Assembly: GCF_000429185.2 (NCBI RefSeq)
Contig: NZ_AUBJ02000001.1
Coordinates: 4,154,001-4,218,000 of the forward strand
Reading direction: 5' to 3'
DNA length: 64,000 nucleotides
Origin: Actinoalloteichus caeruleus DSM 43889
GTDB taxonomy: Bacteria; Actinomycetota; Actinomycetes; Mycobacteriales; Pseudonocardiaceae
Position numbers and translations under genes: made by a program. Below, piece after piece: positions 43,530-52,266 of this stretch. Under the pieces are notes generated by a model. That model searched no databases. It saw only the letters and a list, made by a program, of their open reading frames with translations, and was not told the DNA's origin. How positions within the stretch are numbered: the stretch's first letter is position 1; every line of letters starts with the position of its first letter.

Positions 43530-45137
43530 ATGGCGCGTGGTGGGCGGGGACGCGGGAGCGGTGGGGCTACCTCCGCCGGCGTCGGCGGCGTGTTGGGGTG
43601 GATCGAACGGGTCGGGAACCGGCTGCCGGAGCCCTTCGTGCTCTTCGCCCTGCTCACCCTGCTGGTCGGCGTCGTCTCGACGGTGCTGGCCGCCTTCGGT
43701 GCCGCCGTGGTGGTACCGGGGGAGGACGGGGTCACCGAGGTGCGCGGCGGTTTCTCCGCCGAGGGCATCCGCTTCCTGTTCACTGAGATGCCGGCCAACT
43801 TCATCGGTTTTCCCCCGATGGAGACGGTGGTGACGATCATGCTCGCCGTGGGGTTGGCCGAGCGGACCGGGATGTTGACGGCGCTCGTCCGGATCGCGTT
43901 CGCCCGGGCACCCCGGGGGCTGCTCCCCTACGCGGTCGGCTTCGTGGGCGTGTCCGGCAGCGTCATGTCGGACTCGGTGTTCATCGTCGTACCTCCGCTG
44001 GCCGCGATGGTGTTCCGCGCGGCGGGACGGCACCCGGTGGCCGGCCTGCTCGGCGGCTTCGCGGCCGCGGGTGCGGGTTACTCGACGTCCGTGCTGGTCA
44101 CGAGCCTCGACGCGCTGTTCGCCGGCATCACCAACAGTGTCGTGTCCTCCCTGGCCCAGCCGGGCACCGAGGTGACGGCCCTGTCCAACTACTACGTGAA
44201 CGTCGTCTCGGCGGTCGTGCTGAGCCTGCTGGTCGGGGTGGTCATCACCCGGGTCGTGGAGCCGGGTCTGGAGCGGTCCGGATTCCCCCGGTCACCGGTG
44301 GTGGAGGACGACCCGCCCACCGGCCCCGCGGACCCGCCCGTCGACCTGGACCAGGTGTCCCCGACGGTCACCGCCGCCGAGCGGCGTGGTCTCGCCGCCG
44401 CCGGCCTCGCGCTGCTCACCCTCGTGGTCATGTTGGGGGCCCTCGCCCTGTGGCCCTCGTCGCCGTTGCGCGCCGAGGACGGCGGTTACCTGCCGTCGTC
44501 ACCGCTGTTGTCCTCGGTCACCACGCTGACCTTCCTGGCGTTCGCCGTGCCGGCCATCGCGTACGGGGCGACCACCGGTGCTATCCGGACCTCGGCCGAT
44601 GTCCCCCGCCTGGTGGGGCTGGCCGTGCGTGACCTGTCCGGTTTCATCGTGCTGGCCTTCGCCCTCGGCCAGTTCGTCGCGCTGTTCGGCTGGACGAACA
44701 TCGGCACCTGGCTCGCGGTGCGCGGCGCGGAGTTCCTGCGCGGCAGCGGGCTGGAGGGGTACCCGGCCCTGGTCGGGTTCGTCCTGCTGGCCTCCGTGCT
44801 GAACCTCCTCATCATCTCCGGGTCGAGCCTGTGGACGCTGCTGGCCTCGGTGTTCGTGCCGATGTTCCTGCTGGTGGGCTTCGAGCCCGGCTTCACGCAG
44901 GCGCTGTTCCGGGCGGGCGACTCCGTCACGCAGGTGATCACCCCGATGAACCCCTACGTGATCGTGCTGCTCACCTTCGTCCGCCGGTACCAGCCCACCG
45001 CCGGGCTCGGCACGGTGATCGCGCGGATGCTCCCCTTCGTCGTCCCCTTCTGGGTGGCGTGGCTCGGGATCCTGACGCTCTTCTACGTGGCCGAGCTGCC
45101 GCTGGGACCGGGAATGGGCGTCCTCGTCGGGGAGTGA
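43530..45137 (+). CDS. AbgT-family transporter
   Basis: Protein of 535 residues with 11-13 membrane segments. Family marks include LGWIERVGNRLPEPFVLFALLTLLV at the N-terminus, ETVVTIMLAVGLAERTGMLTALVR, GFVGVSGSVMSDSVFIVVPPLAAMVF, GGFAAAGAGYSTSVLVTSLDALFAGIT and SSLWTLLASVFVPMFLLVGFEPGFTQALFRAGDSVTQVITPMNPYVIVLL. Characterised relatives import p-aminobenzoyl-glutamate (AbgT) or export sulfonamides (MtrF/YdaH). The ATG has GGGGAGGT upstream. It is downstream of the AbgB-like gene and separated from it by 550 bp. Confidence 0.93.
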   Translation: MARGGRGRGSGGATSAGVGGVLGWIERVGNRLPEPFVLFALLTLLVGVVSTVLAAFGAAVVVPGEDGVTEVRGGFSAEGIRFLFTEMPANFIGFPPMETVVTIMLAVGLAERTGMLTALVRIAFARAPRGLLPYAVGFVGVSGSVMSDSVFIVVPPLAAMVFRAAGRHPVAGLLGGFAAAGAGYSTSVLVTSLDALFAGITNSVVSSLAQPGTEVTALSNYYVNVVSAVVLSLLVGVVITRVVEPGLERSGFPRSPVVEDDPPTGPADPPVDLDQVSPTVTAAERRGLAAAGLALLTLVVMLGALALWPSSPLRAEDGGYLPSSPLLSSVTTLTFLAFAVPAIAYGATTGAIRTSADVPRLVGLAVRDLSGFIVLAFALGQFVALFGWTNIGTWLAVRGAEFLRGSGLEGYPALVGFVLLASVLNLLIISGSSLWTLLASVFVPMFLLVGFEPGFTQALFRAGDSVTQVITPMNPYVIVLLTFVRRYQPTAGLGTVIARMLPFVVPFWVAWLGILTLFYVAELPLGPGMGVLVGE

Positions 45138-45202
45138 CCCGCCAGCGGCGGTACGGACGAGCCGGCAATAGCGATCTTCACCGGTCGGCGCAAGCGTGTC
45201 GG

Positions 45203-45225
45203 GCTCACTCCTTGGAGTGGAGCAG
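45203..45225 (+). promoter_or_regulatory. Duplicated upstream box of exported ACP-like genes, copy 1
   Basis: GCTCACTCCTTGGAGTGGAGCAG. The same box (GCTCACYCCTTGGMGTGGA-GCAG, allowing one inserted base) precedes the second ACP-like gene, and both are followed by CGCTACG before the start. Confidence 0.55.
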
Positions 45226-45300
45226 CCCCGGTGCTCAGGCGCTACGAGTGAGTAGAGCAGAGCATCGATGCGGAAGTTGGACGTGGGAAAGGAGAACACT

Positions 45301-45777
45301 GTGGGACAGCGTCGTGGGTACCTGTCAGTGCTGATCGGCCTGTCGGCCGCATCCGTCCTCGTCGCCCCGACCGCGTACGCGGAGGCGGTGAACGGGTCGA
45401 CGGCCAGCGAGTCCCCAACCGGTACGTCGACCCACGGGGAGCTGGCCGAGGAGGAGAGGGCACTCGGACTCGGAACGCTCCGCGACCAGATCCACGGTCT
45501 CGTCGCGGACCAGCTGGGAATCAGCTCGGTGTCGGTGGAGGACGAGCACCACCTCGTCGACGACCTCGGGGCCACCGAGGAGGACACCGCCAGCATCGTG
45601 GACGGGGCGGAGGCCACCTACGGCGTCCAGCTGCTCCAGCTGGACGTGCGGGAACTCAGCGATGTCGGATCCCTCGTCCTGCTGGTGCGGGACAAGCTGG
45701 TGTCCGTGCTGAACGGTGACGCGCTGTCGACGGATGGCGGCGCGACGAGTGAGGTGGCATCCCGGCCCGCGAGGTGA
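45301..45777 (+). CDS. Exported ACP-like protein without phosphopantetheine serine
   Basis: Protein of 158 residues. The GTG start is preferred because AAGGAG lies seven bases upstream. A Sec signal peptide (RRGYLSVLIGLSAASVLVAPTAYA) probably ends at residue 27. Residues 58-137 align along the whole acyl carrier protein fold: LRDQIHGLVADQLGI, HHLVDDLGA, then helix II to IV ending VRDKLVSVL. Where carrier proteins have GADSLD, this has GATEED, so the serine that holds phosphopantetheine is Glu93. The family is not one I can name. An exported, non-modifiable carrier-fold domain is odd; a binding or structural role is more likely than acyl transfer. Confidence 0.85.
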   Translation: MGQRRGYLSVLIGLSAASVLVAPTAYAEAVNGSTASESPTGTSTHGELAEEERALGLGTLRDQIHGLVADQLGISSVSVEDEHHLVDDLGATEEDTASIVDGAEATYGVQLLQLDVRELSDVGSLVLLVRDKLVSVLNGDALSTDGGATSEVASRPAR

Positions 45778-45853
45778 CGGTGGTGAGCGGGGGGTGAACC
45801 CGGGTTCTCCCCCGACGTGCGTGCCGGCACCGGTCCGGCCGGCCGGTACGCGT

Positions 45854-45889
45854 ACGGAGGTCCTGAGCACACGAGCCCAGGACCTCCGT
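45854..45889 (+). terminator. 12-bp perfect hairpin
   Basis: ACGGAGGTCCTG and CAGGACCTCCGT enclose a 12-nt loop, 77 nt after the first ACP-like gene. Confidence 0.75.
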
Positions 45890-46519
45890 GTTCGTTCGGG
45901 AGCCGTGGTCGCCAGGAGGACCGGCGTGGCCGGGGCTCCGATGACCCCGTGATGCGGGCGGTCAGGCGTCCCCGCGGGGTTCACCAGGTCGCGGGTGTGA
46001 CGCCTGGCTCCGAACGCCGGTACCGGACGTGGTCGCCCAGCACGGCGACAGGACAGCGCGGTGGCGGCCGGTACCCGTCAGCCGAGGAGCCGCGCCGGAC
46101 TTCCTGCCCGTGGCCGTGTCCGGCGATCCCCCGCCCTGCTCGTCGATCGGACGACGTCGTGCACGCCGGACGGGAACAACGCCCGCCCGAGTTCGTGGCT
46201 CCCAGGGTGCGCGGGAGGCTCCCCCTGGTCGAGGATCCCGAACCACGGGTGCGCCGAGCGTTGCCGGGGTGGGTTGCCCGTGCTGGGCGGACCGGACGTT
46301 GGCGCGCCCGGGTTCCGGCGTTGGGCCACCGGCGTGCCGCCAGTGCCGGCCAGCTCGTACCGTCGCGGAGCGACAGCGACGACCCGTGCGGGACGTCCCC
46401 CACCACCTTGACCGTGGCTCGGCACGGGACGGCCTCGCGCGGCGGCCGGGAATGCGCTGTCCGATGAAACGAAAGCCTTCTCCCACACGGGTGGATAGAG
46501 CCGTGTGGTCCGGAAGTGC
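45890..46519. other. Intergenic, no gene seen
   Basis: About 630 bp between the two ACP-like genes. Frames on both strands are Arg/Pro/Gly-rich with no domain. No repeat or mobile element seen. Confidence 0.5.
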
Positions 46520-46549
46520 CTGGTGGTGGCCATTGGTCGCCACCACCAG
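46520..46549. repeat. 11-bp perfect inverted repeat
   Basis: CTGGTGGTGGC and GCCACCACCAG with an 8-bp centre, 10 bp upstream of the duplicated box. It may be an operator or a hairpin insulating the second gene. The first gene lacks it. Confidence 0.5.
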
Positions 46550-46559
46550 TGTTAGTGGC

Positions 46560-46584
46560 GCTCACCCCTTGGCGTGGAAGCAGG
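46560..46584 (+). promoter_or_regulatory. Duplicated upstream box of exported ACP-like genes, copy 2
   Basis: GCTCACCCCTTGGCGTGG followed by AAGCAGG; matches copy 1 with two substitutions and one inserted A. CGCTACG follows at 46609, 47 bp before the start. Confidence 0.55.
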
Positions 46585-46655
46585 GGCGTCACGGAGCGCG
46601 CTTGTCCCGCTACGCGGAGTATCTGGATGGGTTGCCCACCGAGAGGAGAGAACCT

Positions 46656-47474
46656 GTGTGGCAGTTTCGCAAGGAGTTGGTAGTCGCCGTCGCGGCGGCC
46701 GCGTCGAGCCTGTTCCTGGCGCCGCTCACGTCGGCGGCGGCGGCCGAGGGACCGGCCGCTGAGGTCGCCGGCACCCCGGTGTCCGGTGTGGGGACGAGCT
46801 CGCCACGGTCTGACGCGGGTTCCGCCGTGGCGAGACACGACGCGCGCCCGAGAGAACCCTTGTTGGACGAGGTACGGGAGGAGGTGCACGGCATCATCTC
46901 CGCGCGTCTCGCCGTTCCGAGGCGGGAGATCGACGACTCCCTCCACCTGCGTCGGGACCTCGGCGCGACAGCCGAGGATCTGGCTTCGATCAGCCGCTCG
47001 GTCGAGGAACGCTACGAGGTCACCCTGCTGGCGGACGAGGTCGCCGCGTTGCAGAGCGTCGGGGATCTGGTCCACCTCGTGGGGGACAAGGTCGTCCACG
47101 CACTGCTCGACGTGGTGATCTCGGAGACCTCGGAGACCTCGGAGACCTCGGAATCGTCGGTCTCCGGCGGAGGGTGCGGCTGCGCGCCGTGCTCACCCTG
47201 CTTGCCCGGCGACCCGGGTGGCCCCGGTGACCCGGGCGACCCCGGTGACCCGGGTGACCCGGGCGACCCCGGTGACCCGAGCGACCCGGGAGACCCGAGC
47301 GACCCGGGAGACCCGAGCGACCCGGGAGACCCCGGTGACCCGAGCGACCCGGGGAAGCCCGGCAAGCCGGGGAAGCCCGGCAAGCCCGGCAAGCCGGGTG
47401 AGGGCGACGGTTGCGAGTGCCTGCCGGGTTCGCCGTCCAAGCCCAAGGACATGAGCTCGGACGGACGACTCTGA
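46656..47474 (+). CDS. Exported ACP-like protein with collagen-like, cysteine-flanked tail
   Basis: Protein of 272 residues. GAGGAG precedes the GTG. A Sec signal peptide ([27 protein letters not shown]) is followed by a linker, then an ACP-like domain (70-151: [42 protein letters not shown]). The carrier serine is replaced by Ala106 in GATAED. Next come [12 protein letters not shown] (156-167), a CGCAPCSPC cluster (174-182), 22 triplets of G-x-P type (185-250, first GDP/SDP, last five GKP) and CEC (253-255). The acidic and basic triplet blocks could pair between chains. Four triplets start with Ser instead of Gly, so a collagen triple helix would be interrupted. It is a diverged tandem paralogue of the upstream gene. 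Confidence 0.85.
   Translation: MWQFRKELVVAVAAAASSLFLAPLTSAAAAEGPAAEVAGTPVSGVGTSSPRSDAGSAVARHDARPREPLLDEVREEVHGIISARLAVPRREIDDSLHLRRDLGATAEDLASISRSVEERYEVTLLADEVAALQSVGDLVHLVGDKVVHALLDVVISETSETSETSESSVSGGGCGCAPCSPCLPGDPGGPGDPGDPGDPGDPGDPGDPSDPGDPSDPGDPSDPGDPGDPSDPGKPGKPGKPGKPGKPGEGDGCECLPGSPSKPKDMSSDGRL
47208..47405 (+). repeat. Short tandem repeat coding for (G/S)DP and GKP triplets
   Basis: 22 nine-base units of the type GGTGACCCG/GGCGACCCC/AGCGACCCG and GGCAAGCCC/GGGAAGCCG. Length is expected to vary between strains by slippage. A smaller 9-bp repeat (GAGACCTCG) lies just upstream at about 47122-47150. Confidence 0.9.
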
Positions 47475-48044
47475 TCCCACCCGTTCGTGCGCTGGGACTG
47501 GCGCTCGTGCCAGCCCTCCCAGCGGGTACGTGGCCATCGGCTGACAGCCGGTGGCCATGTGCGCGTTCGGCTGGAGGCGTGGTGCGGGTAGGCACTACGG
47601 CGGGGACGCCTATCCGGGCCCTGTCCCGACGTGGCGGAGGCACCGCCACCCAGGAGGAGACGTTCGGCTCCTCTGCTGGGCTTCGCCCGCTCGCGACCCC
47701 CGGTTCGGGGCCGTGGGACGAGAACGCCCCGCCGTGGGATGAGATCCCCGGTGGCGGCGGCTCTGGGACGGGCGCTTCGCCCGAGCAGGGTCCCGCGCCA
47801 GCCGACCGGTGCGGACCCGGCCGGGGAGCTGGCTACCCACCGCCACCCCGGCCTGCCAACGCGTGATCATCGCGCACCGCCGGGTGGAATCGCTGAAGTC
47901 GTCCCCGAGACCGCACGATACTGACCGTGATGTGAGTTTCGCGTCGAGCGGTGTGGTCGGTGAGGCGGATCTCCGGACGAGCCCGGTGGTACCGCTGCCA
48001 CCGGTTCCCGCGATCCCGATCCGTCCGCACCTCCGGGAGGCGTC
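47475..48044. other. Intergenic, no gene seen
   Basis: About 570 bp between the collagen-like gene and the next small gene. No protein-like frame; frames are compositionally random. The promoter of the next gene presumably lies near 47910-47940, which is less GC-rich. Confidence 0.5.
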
Positions 48045-48503
48045 ATGACCCAGCACATGCCCATCGCGGCCGACGACCTGGTGCCTACCGCGGACTCCTC
48101 GAGATTCAGCTGGTTCCACCACCTCAAGGGGTATGACGAGGAAACCGGTCCGGTCACCAGCATGGTCGAGATCGGCCCGAAGAAGCAGCTCGTCGTGTTG
48201 CGACTCGCGTCGACCATGCTCGGCACCATCGGGTTCGAACGCGGTCAGGCCGAGCAGGCCGCCTCGGCGATCCGGGGCCGGGTGCGGTCCGCCGTGACGG
48301 TGCTGCACCCGTACGCGGTCGTCGCCCGGCTGTACCTGGCGGCCGCCGTGTCCGGAGTGGTCCTGTGGCTGGACGGCGACCGCGTCCCCGACTGGCGGGT
48401 GCGGTTCGGTGGGGAGGCGGCGGACCGACTGGCGGTGTTGTTGGAGGAGGGAGCCACGATGTTGCGGTCCCCCGTCCACGAGTTGGCGTCGCGGTCCTTC
48501 TGA
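48045..48503 (+). CDS. Hypothetical protein, 152 residues
   Basis: I do not recognise the family. No signal peptide. An N-terminal region with aromatic residues (SSRFSWFHHLKGYDEE) leads to an alpha/beta segment (QLVVLRLASTMLGTIGFERGQAEQAASAIRG), a hydrophobic helix (AVVARLYLAAAVSGVVLWL) and a C-terminal amphipathic helix (AADRLAVLLEEGATML). GGGAGG precedes the ATG by four bases. Codon bias is normal for the genome, so a real gene is likely. It may be soluble or membrane-associated. Confidence 0.75.
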   Translation: MTQHMPIAADDLVPTADSSRFSWFHHLKGYDEETGPVTSMVEIGPKKQLVVLRLASTMLGTIGFERGQAEQAASAIRGRVRSAVTVLHPYAVVARLYLAAAVSGVVLWLDGDRVPDWRVRFGGEAADRLAVLLEEGATMLRSPVHELASRSF

Positions 48504-48860
48504 ACCGTCGTCGGGTACCTCGCCGGAGAGCTCACCTCGGGGCGCTGGGGGACGGGCCGTGTGAACAGGACCGCCCGACCACCGCGGGCCGCCGACCCAG
48601 GCCCGCCCGCGACCGCGGGGCCGGCCGCCACGCCCGACCGGCGAATACTCCTCCCGGGGTGTGGTCATCGGTCGTGCGGCCTGCCAGTATGCGGAGACCC
48701 CGACCCGTGACGACCCGGGACCGGGGCGCGGAGCCGCGTCGACCTCGCGGCGGAGCCACGCCGACCCGTTCCGATCCTCGCGCTCCGGCCTCGGGGTGCC
48801 CGTCGGGAGACGTGCCGGGGGGCGGGCGATACCGTTCGGTCAACGGACAGGGAATGGGTG
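48504..48860. other. Intergenic, no gene seen
   Basis: About 360 bp with unsupported GC-rich frames only. Confidence 0.45.
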
Positions 48861-49784
48861 ATGTGCGTGGCTGGGCACTCGGTGCTGCGACGGTTGTGGC
48901 TGCTCCCGGTTCTGGGCGTGGCGTTCTCCTCCTGCAGTGGTCCGGAGTCCGCGCCCCCCGACGCGGCGGGGGAGACCCGCCAGACGGCGGCGGCGACCGG
49001 TGGGTCCGGGGTCGCCGACGATGCCACCGAACCCGCCGTCCTGCCACCGGACGTGCGTGGCGCCGAGGACCTGCCGGAACCCGGGGCCTGTGTGGTCGTC
49101 GACCAGAGCAGCTTCGACTCGGTCGGCTGCTCGCGACCCCACACCTTGGAGGTGGCTCAGGTCCTGGAACTCCCGGACGACCTGCCGAGGCAACGTCCCG
49201 ACGACCAGCAGCTGCTGAGCCTGTCCCTCACCCAGTGCGGTGAGCCGGCCGCCGAGTACCTGGGCAGCACGGACATGGACGCCACCCGACTCGCGCCGTG
49301 GACGGTCTGGCCGTCGAAGACGGGTTGGGCCCGGGGAGAGCGGTGGCTGGTCTGCGGCGTCACCGAACTGGACGGTGCCGAGCCGGTGGAGCGGACCGGT
49401 TCGCTGCGGGGAGCGCTCGTCGGCGAACCCTTCTACGAGTTCCAGATCTGCACCGAGGGACCGCCCAGCGAGGAGTCCATCCGGATCGTTCCGTGCGACC
49501 AACCGCACCGGGGTGAGGCCGTGCCGGGCACGGTCCCGCTCGGTTCGCCGATGGACCAGTTGCCGGACTCGTCGGACATCGACGAGGTGGCCAGCCCCCA
49601 CTGCGCGGTGGCCGTGGAGAACTACCTCGGTATCAGCGAGCGGGCGGATGTCCGCACGGTGCGGCGCATCCCCACCGAACAGGGTTGGCAGGCCGGTCAC
49701 AACTCGGCTGTCTGCTATGTGGAGACCGAGCAGCCGGTGACGGGGACCCTGCTGGGGATCGGGGACCGGCCGCTGCCCGTCTGA
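48861..49784 (+). CDS. Septum-formation-domain lipoprotein
   Basis: Protein of 307 residues. A lipoprotein signal ends in FSSC. After a Pro/Ala/Thr linker, two related halves carry the septum_form-type pattern: PGACVVVDQSSFDSVGCSRPHTLEVAQVL and later ICTEGPPSEESIRIVPCDQPHRGEAVPGTV, each followed by CG/C and Y..(S/G) segments (LTQCGEPAAEYLG, HCAVAVENYLGI) and a W..CxV strand (RWLVCGV, NSAVCYV). The paired cysteines probably form disulfides. Family members are named for a proposed role in septation; function is not proven. ATG preferred; GTG one codon earlier is possible. Confidence 0.8.
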   Translation: MCVAGHSVLRRLWLLPVLGVAFSSCSGPESAPPDAAGETRQTAAATGGSGVADDATEPAVLPPDVRGAEDLPEPGACVVVDQSSFDSVGCSRPHTLEVAQVLELPDDLPRQRPDDQQLLSLSLTQCGEPAAEYLGSTDMDATRLAPWTVWPSKTGWARGERWLVCGVTELDGAEPVERTGSLRGALVGEPFYEFQICTEGPPSEESIRIVPCDQPHRGEAVPGTVPLGSPMDQLPDSSDIDEVASPHCAVAVENYLGISERADVRTVRRIPTEQGWQAGHNSAVCYVETEQPVTGTLLGIGDRPLPV

Positions 49785-49973
49785 GGTGTGCCTGGCGGGT
49801 GGGCCCGGGGGAGGGCGGTCACCGGCCGGGTGGTGTGGACACGTGGTGTCGACCCTCGCCCACCTCCGTGGTGGTCCCCGTCCCGGCGAGGCCGAGGGAC
49901 CCCGCCGGCCGGTCTGTCCTACCCGGCCGTCGTGGTGGCGGTGCGGGGTTCGTGCGGACGCGGTGCGGGGCCC

Positions 49974-49989
49974 GGTTTCACGTGAAACC
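49974..49989. promoter_or_regulatory. parS-like ParB-binding site
   Basis: GGTTTCACGTGAAACC is a perfect 16-bp palindrome containing the 14-bp core GTTTCACGTGAAAC of bacterial parS. It lies in the short gap between the septum-formation-type gene and doxX. No other copy with this core was seen in the window. Confidence 0.85.
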
Positions 49990-49992
49990 AGT

Positions 49993-50370
49993 TCACCCCA
50001 GGGAGTAGGGGCCGAACCGGGTCACCGCCACGATGAGGGCCAGCGTGAACAGGACCGCGTTGACCGCGATGACGCGATGCTCCCCCCGGCGGTGATGGGT
50101 GATCCCGGCGCCGACCATCAACGCCGCCAGCCCGGTGGCGGCGAGCGGGACCAGGGTGGGGAGGACGCCGAACAGGGTGGGGAGCACGAGCGCCGCTCCG
50201 CCGAGGACCTCCAGGACGCCGATCGTCTTGAGTGACCGGTAGGAGTAGTCCTCGGCGTAGTCGAGGCCGCGATCGACCAGCTGGGTCGGTGTGAGCAGCA
50301 GCTTCGAGATCCCCGATGGGATGAAGGTGGCCGCCAGCACGATCTGGAGCAGCCAGATGACGAAGCTCAT
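49993..50370 (-). CDS. DoxX-family membrane protein
   Basis: Protein of 125 residues with four membrane helices, starting MSFVIWLLQIVLAATFIPSGISKLL, then KTIGVLEVLGGAALVLPTLFG, VPLAATGLAALMVGAGITHHRRGEHRVI and AVNAVLFTLALIVAVTRFGPY. The GISK and LEVLGG motifs are typical of DoxX-like small proteins. The role is uncertain (oxidoreductase-associated membrane subunit in some bacteria). GGGGAGG precedes the GTG-ATG pair. Its stop codon is 4 bp from the parS site. It is downstream of pckG on the same strand. Confidence 0.88.
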   Translation of the reverse strand: MSFVIWLLQIVLAATFIPSGISKLLLTPTQLVDRGLDYAEDYSYRSLKTIGVLEVLGGAALVLPTLFGVLPTLVPLAATGLAALMVGAGITHHRRGEHRVIAVNAVLFTLALIVAVTRFGPYSLG

Positions 50371-50445
50371 CACACCTCCCCGCTGGTCGCCGGCCCCGGC
50401 CCGTCGTCCTCAGTGTCGGACGCCCCCGCCGTCGCCGCAGCGTGG

Positions 50446-52266
50446 TCAGCCCAGGCGTTCCCGCAGCGCGGCCAGCTCGTCCCGCAGCGTGCCGGGCAGG
50501 GCATCGCCGATCGTGTCGAACCACTCCTCGATCAGGGGCAGCTCGGCACGCCACTCCTCCCGGTCCACGCGCAGCGCGGCCTCGACGTCCGCCTCGGTAC
50601 CCGCCAACCCGGACAGGTCGAGCCCGCTGGCGGTCGGTACCCGCCCGATCGGGGTGTCGACGGCCGCCGCGACCCCGTCCAGGCGGTCCACGATCCACTT
50701 CAGCACGCGCGAGTTCTCACCGAAGCCCGGCCACAGGAACCGGCCGTCCTCGCCCCGGCGGAACCAGTTGACGTAGAAGATCCTCGGCAGCCGGGAGGCG
50801 TCGGCCTCCTTGCCGAGGTTGATCCAGTGCTGGAAGTAGTCACCCGCGTTGTAGCCGATGAAGGGCAGCATGGCCATCGGGTCCCGCCGGACCTGCCCGA
50901 CCCGTCCGGTCGCCGCCGCCGTCTTCTCGCTGGAGAGGGTGGCGCCCATGAAGACACCGTGCTGCCAGTCCCGGGCCTCGGTGACCAGCGGGATCGTCGT
51001 CGCGCGTCGTCCGCCGAAGAGGATCGCGGAGATGGGCACTCCTCGCGGATCGTCCCACTCGGGCGCCAGCACGGGGCACTGTCCCATCGGCGTGCAGTAC
51101 CGCGAGTTCGGGTGGGAGGACAGCTCGCCCCGCTCCCCGTCCTCGGGCGTCCAGTCCTCGTGCCGCCAGGAGGTGAGGTGGTCGGGGGCACCGTCCATCC
51201 CCTCCCACCAGATGTCGCCGTCCTCGGTCATCGCGACGTTGGTGAAGATGGAGTTCCCGCGCTCCAGCGTGCGCATCGCGTTGGGGTTGGTCTTCCAGTT
51301 CGTGCCAGGCGCGACGCCGAAGAACCCGGCCTCCGGGTTGACCGCGTAGAGCCTGCCGTCCTCGCCGAACCGCATCCACGCGATGTCGTCGCCGAGGGTC
51401 TCGACCCGCCAACCGGGGATGGTGGGTTCCAGCATGGCCAGGTTGGTCTTGCCGCAGGCGGACGGGAAGGCGGCCGCGACGTAGCGCACCTCGTCGGTGG
51501 GGGAGATCAGTTTGAGGATGAGCATGTGCTCGGCGAGCCACCCCTCGTCCCGGGCCATCGCCGAGGCGATCCGCAACGAGTAGCACTTCTTGCCCAACAG
51601 CGCGTTGCCCCCGTAGCCGGAGCCGAAACTCCAGATCGTGCGCTCCTCGGGGAAGTGCGAGATGTACTTGGTGTCGTTGCAGGGCCAGGGCACGTCCGCC
51701 TCGCCGTCGGCGAGCGGCCTGCCCACCGAGTGCAGGCAGGGGACGAACTCGCCGTCGCTCCCGAGGCGGGACAACACCTCACCCCCCATTCGGGTCATGA
51801 TGTGCATCGACACCACGACGTACTCGGAGTCGGTGATCTCGACGCCGAACATGGGTCGCTCGGCGTCCAGCGGTCCCATGCAGAACGGGATGACGTACAT
51901 CGTCCTGCCGCGCATGCACCCCCGGTACAGCTCCGTCATCACCCGTTTCATCTCCGCCGGCGGCATCCAGTTGTTGGTGGCCCCGGCGTCGGCCTCGTCC
52001 CGGGAGCAGATGAACGTGCGCTCCTCGACCCTGGCCACGTCGCTGGGGTCCGAGGCGCACCAGAACGAGTTGGGCTTGGCCCGGAGGGGTACGAAGGTGC
52101 CCGCCGCGACCAGGGCGTCGGTCAGCCGCCTCCACTCCGCCTCGGAGCCGTCGCACCAGACGACGGTGTCCGGGGTGGTCAGGTCCGCGACCTCGCGGAC
52201 CCAGGCGAGGAGACCTTCGTGGGTGGTGGGCGGCTGGTCGAGACCGGGTACGGCGAGTGCGGTCAT
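50446..52266 (-). CDS. pckG: Phosphoenolpyruvate carboxykinase (GTP)
   Basis: Protein of 606 residues, normal for the GTP-dependent enzyme. It converts oxaloacetate plus GTP to PEP for gluconeogenesis. Landmarks: [25 protein letters not shown], the reactive Cys/P-loop [25 protein letters not shown] (metal site), [14 protein letters not shown] and [15 protein letters not shown] (guanine-binding region). The ATG follows GAGGACC. The long 825-bp upstream gap probably holds a catabolite- or redox-responsive promoter. Confidence 0.98.
   Translation of the reverse strand: MTALAVPGLDQPPTTHEGLLAWVREVADLTTPDTVVWCDGSEAEWRRLTDALVAAGTFVPLRAKPNSFWCASDPSDVARVEERTFICSRDEADAGATNNWMPPAEMKRVMTELYRGCMRGRTMYVIPFCMGPLDAERPMFGVEITDSEYVVVSMHIMTRMGGEVLSRLGSDGEFVPCLHSVGRPLADGEADVPWPCNDTKYISHFPEERTIWSFGSGYGGNALLGKKCYSLRIASAMARDEGWLAEHMLILKLISPTDEVRYVAAAFPSACGKTNLAMLEPTIPGWRVETLGDDIAWMRFGEDGRLYAVNPEAGFFGVAPGTNWKTNPNAMRTLERGNSIFTNVAMTEDGDIWWEGMDGAPDHLTSWRHEDWTPEDGERGELSSHPNSRYCTPMGQCPVLAPEWDDPRGVPISAILFGGRRATTIPLVTEARDWQHGVFMGATLSSEKTAAATGRVGQVRRDPMAMLPFIGYNAGDYFQHWINLGKEADASRLPRIFYVNWFRRGEDGRFLWPGFGENSRVLKWIVDRLDGVAAAVDTPIGRVPTASGLDLSGLAGTEADVEAALRVDREEWRAELPLIEEWFDTIGDALPGTLRDELAALRERLG

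Noticed and set aside
45301-45777. Exported ACP-like protein considered as an ordinary acyl carrier protein
   Set aside because: It has a signal peptide and lacks the serine needed for the cofactor.
47208-47405. Tandem repeats considered as a CRISPR array
   Set aside because: The 9-bp units are contiguous, have no spacers and encode an in-frame G-x-P tail.
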